A stretch of 64,000 nucleotides of DNA, taken from NCBI GenBank assembly GCA_004168015.1, contig SEYW01000011.1:56656-120655 (forward strand), in the 5' to 3' direction. The position numbers and the translations under genes are program-made. Origin of the DNA: Methylolobus aquaticus. GTDB lineage: Bacteria; Pseudomonadota; Gammaproteobacteria; Methylococcales; Methylococcaceae. The notes below the pieces were generated by a model. That model saw only the letters and a program-made list of their open reading frames with translations. It ran no database searches and was not told where the DNA came from. Positions 58,458 to 64,000 of this stretch are shown in pieces; the stretch's first letter is position 1, and every line of letters begins with the position of its first letter.

Positions 58458-59203
58458 GACCGGCGCGCGGTGTACTCGCTGAAGATACCGGCCTCGACAT
58501 GCCGCCGGGGCCCTTCAAGACCCGCCGCCGCCAGGGCTTCGAGCACCCGCGTCGGATCGACCATGTGGTCCAGCGTCTCCCAGTAGTATTCCATCAGATA
58601 GGTGGCTTCGCGACTGCCGGTGATCAGGCGCGTGAAGCGCGGCATGAAATCGCGAAAGTAGAACTTGACCACCGCGTTCGCGACGCGCCCGTCGGGTTTG
58701 GTGATATCCATGATCAGCAGCCGTCCGCCGGGCTTCAACACGCGCCGAAACTCGCGGAACGCAGTTTCGAGGTTCTCGACATGGCGCAACGCGAAGCCCA
58801 TGCTCAGAAAATCGCATCCGGCATCGGGCAAGGGCAGCGCATCCGCTCCCGCCTGGAGGTGTTGCGCCTCGGGCAGCTGCCGCTCCGACTCGCGCAGCAT
58901 CCCGAGGCTCGGTTCCACACAGGTGATCAGGCCCGGCGCCCCGACGATCGCGGCCGCCGCTCGAGCGGTAATGCCGGTCCCGGCCGCGACATCCACCACC
59001 GTCATACCCGGCTGCAATCCCGCGCGCTGCAGCGCCCAGCGGCGATACCAGTTCCCGGTACCGAAAAAGCCCCAGCTCGCAATCCGCTCGTAGTAGGGGG
59101 CCGAATCGTCGAATACGCGCCTCAGGAAGGGCTGCTTGTCTTCGGGCGCCGAATAATGCGGGGCAAGAACCTCGTGGGGCTTGAAACGGGGATCGCTGTC
59201 CAT
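58454..59203 (-). CDS. UbiE-like class I SAM methyltransferase
   Basis: A 249-residue methyltransferase. FDDSAPYYERIASWGFFGTG leads into motif I VVDVAAGTGITARAAA, then LITCVEPSLGMLRESERQ, DALPLPDAGCDFLSMGFALR and KPGGRLLIMDITKPDG, the UbiE/COQ5-type order. It resembles menaquinone/ubiquinone methyltransferases but has SMGFALRHV where UbiE has the FGLRNV-like motif, so the substrate may be another small molecule or lipid. It is coupled with the membrane protein downstream. The divergent gene is the macro-domain fusion, 316 bp away. Confidence 0.85.
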   Translation of the reverse strand: MDSDPRFKPHEVLAPHYSAPEDKQPFLRRVFDDSAPYYERIASWGFFGTGNWYRRWALQRAGLQPGMTVVDVAAGTGITARAAAAIVGAPGLITCVEPSLGMLRESERQLPEAQHLQAGADALPLPDAGCDFLSMGFALRHVENLETAFREFRRVLKPGGRLLIMDITKPDGRVANAVVKFYFRDFMPRFTRLITGSREATYLMEYYWETLDHMVDPTRVLEALAAAGLEGPRRHVEAGIFSEYTARRS

Positions 59204-59519
59204 GGTTGGGGCGGTCGAATTGGGGGAGGTTGCGGTGGAGCCCCAATACTACCATCGGGTAACACCAGGAGGGCCGTACCGCACGAACCGCGAAGCCTCT
59301 GCCCGAAATATCGAACTGTCCGGGCGCCCGACACGCCAACCCGTCGCGAGAGACTAGCGGCAACAGCACCTGTTCACGGCGGGCAACGAGTCGTACGATG
59401 GGCGCGCTGAGTTCCGACGACCGGACACCCGCATGGAACTCTGCCGCTTCGGCACCAACGCTCTGGCCAGCCCGGCCATGTCCGCGCTCGACAGCCGACC
59501 AGCTCCAGGGGGAACCGAT
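59204..59519. other. Intergenic region between divergent genes
   Basis: These 316 bases separate the methyltransferase and the macro-domain fusion and should contain both promoters. A frame reaching back to 59433 is open but lacks a ribosome-binding site. I see no other structure. Confidence 0.45.
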
Positions 59520-60878
59520 ATGACCGACGACGATCTGGCCCGCGAATGTTTCGTGATCATGCCCTTCGGCGAGAAACCATTCGATGACGGCAGCGGCAAC
59601 AGCGAACTCGTCGATTTCGACCGGATCTACGAGGACATCATCAAGAAGGCGGTGGAGGAGGATCTGAAGGAAGGGGGCGAGAAGCTGATCGTCCGCTGCC
59701 TGCGCTGCGACGAAATCGAGTCGGCTGGGCTGATCCACGAGCGGATGCTGCAACATATCCTTAAAGCCGACGTCGCCGTCGTGGACATCACGACGCAGAA
59801 CCCGAACGTCTTCTACGAACTCGGTGTACGACACACGCTGCGCGACCGGGTGACGGTACTGATCCGCCGCGCGGGGACGAAAATCCCGTTCAACATCGGC
59901 GGCATGAACGTCATCGAATACGACGTATCCGACGAGGCACACAAGCAGCGTTCGCGGCAGGGTATCGCCAGCTTCATCCGAAACGGCCTGTTGTCCAGCA
60001 ACCGGGACAGTCTGGTCTACGCCAATATCCCGGGACTGGAGGTGACCGCAGGATTGGGGTCGCTCAGCGACTGCGACGTCTACCGTTACCGCCTTAAGAC
60101 ACAGCCTGCCGACAAGGTGAAAGAGCTGTGGCTGGTGACGGGCGATCTGCGCCATGTGAACGTGAACCCGTATCTCGAAGAACGGCCGATCGACATCTGG
60201 GTCAGCTCCGAGAACATCAACATGCAGATGGCGCGTGTATTCGAGAAATCGGTGTCCGGTCTGGTTCGGTATCTCGGCTCCCGCAGGGATGAAACCGGCG
60301 ATATCGTCGAGGACGCCATCGCCGACGAGCTACGCGACCTGATGCGCGGGCGGCAGCAGGTCAACCCCGGCACCGTCGTCGCGACCGGCAGCGGCGCGCT
60401 GCTGGAGTCACACAAGGTCCGGCGCATCTATCATGCCGCCTCGGTCTACGGCACGATCGGCGGCGGCTACTTCCCCATCGCAAACGTGGAACACTGCATC
60501 ACGGCCGCGCTGGCGCTGGCCGACCGCGAATCCGAACGGGACAGGCAACGGAAGGGCGACGCCGTGCCCTACACCTCGATCCTGTTCCCGCTGCTGACCA
60601 CGGGCACCGGGTCTTCGAACCTGATGGACCCGGCCCGGAAACAGTTGCGCGCGGCGATCCGTTATCTTCAGGCCCGCGCCAAGGTGACCGCACTCGATCG
60701 GGTCTGTTTTCTGGCCCCGACCAAAGCCTACCTCGACGCCTACCGGCTGGTGCTGGCCGAACTGGATATTGAGCCGGCCGAGGAGAGCGTCGCCGCTGCC
60801 ACACAGACACCGTCCAGTGCAACGAAGGCCTCAGCGCGCGCGGCGGCGACGCAGGACTCAGCCAAGAGCAAGACCTAG
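59520..60878 (+). CDS. Deoxyribosyltransferase/TIR-like domain fused to a macro domain
   Basis: The ATG at 59520 (AGGGGGA 7 nt upstream) gives 452 residues. Residues 1-155 are a nucleoside-deoxyribosyltransferase/TIR-like domain: CFVIMPFGEKPFDD, then ADVAVVDITTQNPNVFYELG, where E100 (NPNVFYELG) takes the place of the catalytic glutamate of N-glycosidases. Residues about 200-440 look like a macro domain: LWLVTGDLRHVNV (D209 as in the GDIT motif), IDIWVSSENINM (N232 as in NAAN), GTVVATGSGALLES (284-297), and the phosphate loop FPLLTTGTGSS (356-366). A Ser/Ala/Lys tail ends it. A single-gene nucleotide or NAD-derived signalling, toxin or immune module is plausible. No partner gene is visible. 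The function is inferred. Confidence 0.75.
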   Translation: MTDDDLARECFVIMPFGEKPFDDGSGNSELVDFDRIYEDIIKKAVEEDLKEGGEKLIVRCLRCDEIESAGLIHERMLQHILKADVAVVDITTQNPNVFYELGVRHTLRDRVTVLIRRAGTKIPFNIGGMNVIEYDVSDEAHKQRSRQGIASFIRNGLLSSNRDSLVYANIPGLEVTAGLGSLSDCDVYRYRLKTQPADKVKELWLVTGDLRHVNVNPYLEERPIDIWVSSENINMQMARVFEKSVSGLVRYLGSRRDETGDIVEDAIADELRDLMRGRQQVNPGTVVATGSGALLESHKVRRIYHAASVYGTIGGGYFPIANVEHCITAALALADRESERDRQRKGDAVPYTSILFPLLTTGTGSSNLMDPARKQLRAAIRYLQARAKVTALDRVCFLAPTKAYLDAYRLVLAELDIEPAEESVAAATQTPSSATKASARAAATQDSAKSKT

Positions 60879-60982
60879 AACGACGCGATACCGGAAACGC
60901 CACCGTCGACCGGCCCGTGGCATGACGCCAGCCCGGCCAGGCAGCACGGCCTCCGACACGACTCCCACTTCGAGAGGAATTC

Positions 60983-62008
60983 ATGGAACATCGACTTCTC
61001 GGCCGCTCCGGCCTGAACGTACCGGTCTTGAGCTTCGGCGCAGCAACCTTCGGCGGCGGCAACGCCTTTTTCGAGGCCTTCGGCACCAGCGGCGTCACCG
61101 AAGCGACCCGACTGGTCGACCTCTGCCTCGATGCGGGCGTGAACCTGTTCGACACCGCCGATTTCTACTCCCAGGGGCTGTCGGAAGAGATCCTGGGCCA
61201 GGCCATCGCCGGGCGGCGCGACCGGGTGCTGATCTCGACGAAGGCGGTCTTTCCGATGGGCACCGGCCCCAACGACTACGGTTCATCCCGCCATCACCTC
61301 ACCCGTGCCTGCGAGGACAGCCTCCGGCGGCTCGGAACGGACACCATCGACATCTACACGCTGCACGGCTTCGACGCCCGCACGCCCATCGAGGAAACCC
61401 TGCGCACGCTGGACGACCTGATTCAAGCCGGCAAGGTGCGCTATCTGGCTTGCTCCAACTTTTCCGGCTGGCATCTGATGAAGTCCCAGGCGATGGCCGA
61501 AAAGTATGGCTGGACGCACTACGTGGCCCATCAGGCCTACTACTCGCTGGTGGGACGCGACTACGAGTGGGAACTGATGCCGCTCGCCATCGACCAGGGG
61601 GTCGGGACGGTGGTGTGGAGCCCGCTGGGCTGGGGCCGGCTGACGGGAAAGCTACGGCGCGGACAGGCGCTGCATGCCCGGAGTCGCCTGCACGTCACGG
61701 CCGAAGCCGGGCCGCCGATAGCCGACGACCATCTGTTCAAGGTCGTGGATGCGCTCGACGAGGTGGCGGCGGAAACGGGGAAGACGCTACCCCAGATCGC
61801 GATCAACTGGCTGCTGCAGCGCCCGACCGTGAGCACCGTGATAATCGGCGCCCGCGACGAGGCACAGCTCAAGGACAATCTCGGCGCGGTAGGCTGGCAG
61901 TTGACTGCGGAACAGATGGCGAAGCTGGATGCCGCCAGCCATGTCACACCGCCTTACCCCTATTGGCACCAGCGGCAGTTCCCGCAGCTGATTGCGTGGC
62001 CGGTCTGA
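60983..62008 (+). CDS. Aldo/keto reductase
   Basis: A 341-residue TIM-barrel oxidoreductase. The catalytic tetrad is visible: Asp and Tyr in NLFDTADFYSQG, Lys in VLISTKAVF and His in YTLHGFDART. VPVLSFGAATFGGG at the start and PLGWGRLTGKL and TVIIGARDEAQLKDNL at the end bind NADPH. It belongs to the larger YajO/Tas-like branch with 330-350 residues. The substrate is unknown. It lies about 105 bp after the macro-domain fusion on the same strand; a functional link is not shown. Confidence 0.93.
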   Translation: MEHRLLGRSGLNVPVLSFGAATFGGGNAFFEAFGTSGVTEATRLVDLCLDAGVNLFDTADFYSQGLSEEILGQAIAGRRDRVLISTKAVFPMGTGPNDYGSSRHHLTRACEDSLRRLGTDTIDIYTLHGFDARTPIEETLRTLDDLIQAGKVRYLACSNFSGWHLMKSQAMAEKYGWTHYVAHQAYYSLVGRDYEWELMPLAIDQGVGTVVWSPLGWGRLTGKLRRGQALHARSRLHVTAEAGPPIADDHLFKVVDALDEVAAETGKTLPQIAINWLLQRPTVSTVIIGARDEAQLKDNLGAVGWQLTAEQMAKLDAASHVTPPYPYWHQRQFPQLIAWPV

Positions 62009-62045
62009 CCCGAGCGGCCGGCTGACGTGGCCCGGGACTCGGGTC

Positions 62046-63017
62046 TTAGTGCCGAGCCGCCGATCGCGCGGCCATTGGACCCAGGAACCAACGGCTCAGG
62101 CGCGGCTCGATCGCATCGAGCGCGACCAGGAAGACCAGGCCGATCGTGACGTTGAACAGCAGATGCGCCCAGGCGACGGCACGGCTCGGGTCGCCGGCAG
62201 AGTCGACGACGGCACCCGCAAAGGCATGGATGAACGGGAAGAAGATCAGCGCACCGGCGGCGTTGAAGAGCAGGTTCGCCGTCGCCGTGGCTCGCGCGAC
62301 GGCCCCCATGCCGAGACTGGCGACCAGCGCCGTCGAGGTCGAGCCGACGTTGGCACCGATCACGATCGGTATCGCCGCCTCCGCGGGCAACGTGCCCTGC
62401 TGGACCAGCAATATGGACACGCCCGTCGTCACGCTGCTGGATTGGATCAGCGCCGTGAACACCATACCGACCAGGATCCCCAACCAGGGCGCCTGCGCGA
62501 GTTCCAGCCACGCGACGAACGCCGGCTGCTCGCGCAGCGGCCGGAGTTCGGCGCCGATCAGATCGAGTGCGAAGAAAATCAGCCCGAAATAGAAGATCGC
62601 CTTACCGGCGATGCCCACTCGCCATGGCAGCGCCGACAGGCAGGCACCCAACACGATGAAAGCCGGACCGACCCCGGTCAGCTTCATGGACACCAGCCAG
62701 GCCGTGGCCGTCGTGCCGACGTTTGAACCGAGCAGCACGCCGAGGCTGGCCCTGAACGAGATGACGGCCCCGTCGACCAAGGCCGCGGTCAACGCCGTCA
62801 CGGCACTGCTCGATTGCACGATGGCCGTCGCGACCGCCCCCACGGTGAAGCCGAGCCAGCGGCTCGCGGTCACGCTCGCCAGCCAGTTCTGCAGCGCGGT
62901 GCCCCCGGTGACCCGGAGTTCCCTGCTGAAACCCTGTAGCCCGTAAAGGAACAGCACGATCGCGGAGAGTGCGGCGAACAGGGCTTGCAGTTCGGTCATC
63001 AGCTCAATACTCCACAT
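62046..63017 (-). CDS. Na/Pi cotransporter family membrane protein
   Basis: A 323-residue multi-pass protein with the two inverted QSSS repeats of the NptA/YjbB family: ATAIVQSSSAVTALTAALVDG and TALIQSSSVTTGVSILLV. Each is paired with a glycine-rich loop, GVLLGSNVGTTATAWLVS and IPIVIGANVGSTSTALVAS. The C-terminal PhoU-like domain found in YjbB is absent, so this is a short form. Phosphate export or sodium-coupled phosphate movement is likely. ATG 62999 (MTELQALF) is an alternative start. Confidence 0.9.
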   Translation of the reverse strand: MWSIELMTELQALFAALSAIVLFLYGLQGFSRELRVTGGTALQNWLASVTASRWLGFTVGAVATAIVQSSSAVTALTAALVDGAVISFRASLGVLLGSNVGTTATAWLVSMKLTGVGPAFIVLGACLSALPWRVGIAGKAIFYFGLIFFALDLIGAELRPLREQPAFVAWLELAQAPWLGILVGMVFTALIQSSSVTTGVSILLVQQGTLPAEAAIPIVIGANVGSTSTALVASLGMGAVARATATANLLFNAAGALIFFPFIHAFAGAVVDSAGDPSRAVAWAHLLFNVTIGLVFLVALDAIEPRLSRWFLGPMAARSAARH

Positions 63018-63512
63018 CTTCCAGCGAAACAGGGGGCGGCACCGCGCCCGCGAGGTACCCGGCCGGGCAATCGAGCCGGCCAGCTGAAATCGAGAGGATC
63101 AGGCTTGGACCCGCCACCGGCATCATATCGACTCATGATGACTGGAGATCGAGCTTGGTCCAGTCCAGCGCGTGCGTGGTCGCGATCGATGCCGGAATCA
63201 GTTCCGTCGCCCGCGCGATCGCGCTGGCCCGACCATCGCCGATAAGCCGACAGATGCGGACCGGCGCCGGTCCGCTTGGGTCGTTCCCGGCTCCAGGCGA
63301 CACGAGGGTCGCCGGCGACCCGCCTACGGAGGGAAGAGCCACGGCTCATTCAGAACGACTACGGTGAACACGAGCATACCCTGGTCGGCTCGCCCGAGAG
63401 GCAAGGGCGCGCTTCGGGGCACATCGTTGGATCAAGAGCCTTTGTTGCCACCGCGGCGTAAGTCGGCGGGCACTCGCAGCGCAATCGCTCCGAGAAAGCC
63501 CGGCTCAGGCAC
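63018..63512. other. Region without a recognisable gene
   Basis: These 495 bases lie between the Na/Pi transporter gene and the hybrid kinase tail, both on the minus strand. Short frames exist (for example 63133-63342, minus) but none has a ribosome-binding site or family features. The region could hold the transporter promoter and the 3' end of the kinase transcript. Confidence 0.4.
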
Positions 63513-64000
63513 TCAGGGTGTCCGCTCCGCCGGCTTTACCAATACCTGCCGCAGTCCTGCGATGAGTTGGGACAGCGCAGCGGCAAGCTCAAGGCACCGA
63601 TCGCCCATCTCCGCCGCCGACAAGCCCTGCTTCGTGCCCGCGTTCACGCTTTCGGCCAGTTCCATGACCCTGAGCGCACCCAGGTTGCCCGCAGCGCCCT
63701 TCAGCGCGTGGGCAAGGCGGCCGACCTCGGCCAAATCGCCGTTCCGCAAGGCGGCCAGCAGATGGTCCGCGTCGTGCCTGTGCTTCTCGACCAACAGACC
63801 GAGGAGTTTGAGGTAAGTGGCCTCTTTGCCGCGTACGGCTTGCATTCCGCGCTCCGCGTCAAGCCCGGGAATCTCCCTGATCGCCCGCAGTCTATCGGCC
63901 ACTTGAGGCTCGATGGGCGCAACCGCCCGATCGATCGAGCCCGTCCCCGGTGCGGGCGGCAGCCATTTGAGCAGGGCCGCGTAGAGGATCTCCGGATCGA
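63513..64000 (-). CDS. REC-Hpt tail of a hybrid histidine kinase (5' part beyond the right edge)
   Basis: The minus-strand frame is open from the right edge to the stop at 63513. The first visible residues, DPEILYAALLKWLPPAPGTG, are the typical end of a receiver domain. After a linker comes an Hpt domain with the phosphorylatable histidine in GRLAHALKGAAGNLGA and surrounding helices (YLKLLGLLVEKHRHDADHLL, ALRVMELAESVNAG). A GTG at 63902 within the frame is not the real start. The sensor and kinase domains lie outside. It is the second Hpt-type hybrid kinase in the window; SixA at 33 kb is a possible phosphatase for such domains. Confidence 0.85.
   Translation of the reverse strand, partial: DPEILYAALLKWLPPAPGTGSIDRAVAPIEPQVADRLRAIREIPGLDAERGMQAVRGKEATYLKLLGLLVEKHRHDADHLLAALRNGDLAEVGRLAHALKGAAGNLGALRVMELAESVNAGTKQGLSAAEMGDRCLELAAALSQLIAGLRQVLVKPAERTP

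Noticed and set aside
58515..60155. 546-codon minus-strand open frame spanning the methyltransferase and the macro fusion
   Set aside because: It crosses a convincing gene start and its ribosome-binding site, has no family features, and is explained by GC-rich codon bias.
63133..63342. 69-codon minus-strand frame between the Na/Pi transporter and the hybrid kinase
   Set aside because: No ribosome-binding site, no recognisable domain, and a composition like non-coding GC-rich DNA.

Overview
The window is a GC-rich (by eye roughly 65% G+C), densely coded stretch of a Gram-negative bacterial chromosome. The gene set (minCDE, opgGH, csgEFG with curlins, argS followed by an FtsN-like SPOR gene, ppnN, ilvI-ilvH-ilvC-pssA-leuA, polA, sixA, wbuC) points to a gammaproteobacterium, probably of the Chromatiales/Ectothiorhodospiraceae type. 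That placement is inferred from gene content and order, not from a search. I saw no rRNA, tRNA, CRISPR array, prophage or intact insertion sequence.

Layout. 1-5.5 kb (minus strand): an MFS exporter cut by the left edge, translationally coupled to an unusual LuxC-like/PaaK-like fusion enzyme, then a porin and a small periplasmic-binding-protein-like protein. 6-11.6 kb: glpK, a DUF2934 protein, ppk2, a CorA transporter and rfbC. Two copies of a short non-coding mobile repeat with terminal inverted repeats and target duplications lie between these genes. 11.8-17.2 kb: a large CHASE/PAS/GAF hybrid histidine kinase, a predicted exported Rossmann-like protein and bioD. 17.2-20.6 kb: a GH94 oligoglucan-phosphorylase-like enzyme. 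21-28 kb: an orphan 2OG-Fe(II) oxygenase, gnd, argS, a SPOR protein and ppnN. 28-32.5 kb: opgG, an unknown gene and opgH for osmoregulated periplasmic glucan. 33-36.5 kb: sixA, a winged-helix protein, minCDE and a PmtA-like methyltransferase. 36.9-42 kb: polA, a degenerate secreted nuclease with a small membrane protein, then a tight SLOG / 2H phosphoesterase / cupin operon. 42.2-49.5 kb: branched-chain amino acid genes with pssA, leuA (preceded by a Leu-containing leader and attenuator-like hairpins), a family 4 UDG and rimI. 49.5-56 kb: a solute-binding protein and a curli locus. In the curli locus two very large curlins on the plus strand face csgE-csgF-csgG on the minus strand, followed by a thermonuclease. 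56-64 kb: an STN-like/metzincin exported protease, a UbiE-like methyltransferase with a membrane partner, a single-gene deoxyribosyltransferase/TIR-like plus macro-domain fusion, an aldo/keto reductase, a Na/Pi cotransporter family protein and the REC-Hpt tail of another hybrid kinase at the right edge.

How parts may work together. Curlins, CsgEFG and the secreted nuclease form a biofilm-matrix locus. Its first curlin has two perfect CRP-consensus palindromes upstream, the second of which is also a terminator-like hairpin. OpgGH makes periplasmic beta-1,2-linked glucan, and the GH94 enzyme could recycle its fragments. The best candidate for an undescribed system is the 59520-60878 gene, which joins a predicted nucleotide/NAD N-glycosidase-like domain to a macro (ADP-ribose-binding) domain in one chain. 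Other notable items are the MITE-like repeat, the LuxC/PaaK fusion with its apparent loss of the reductase cysteine, and the SLOG-2H phosphoesterase operon.
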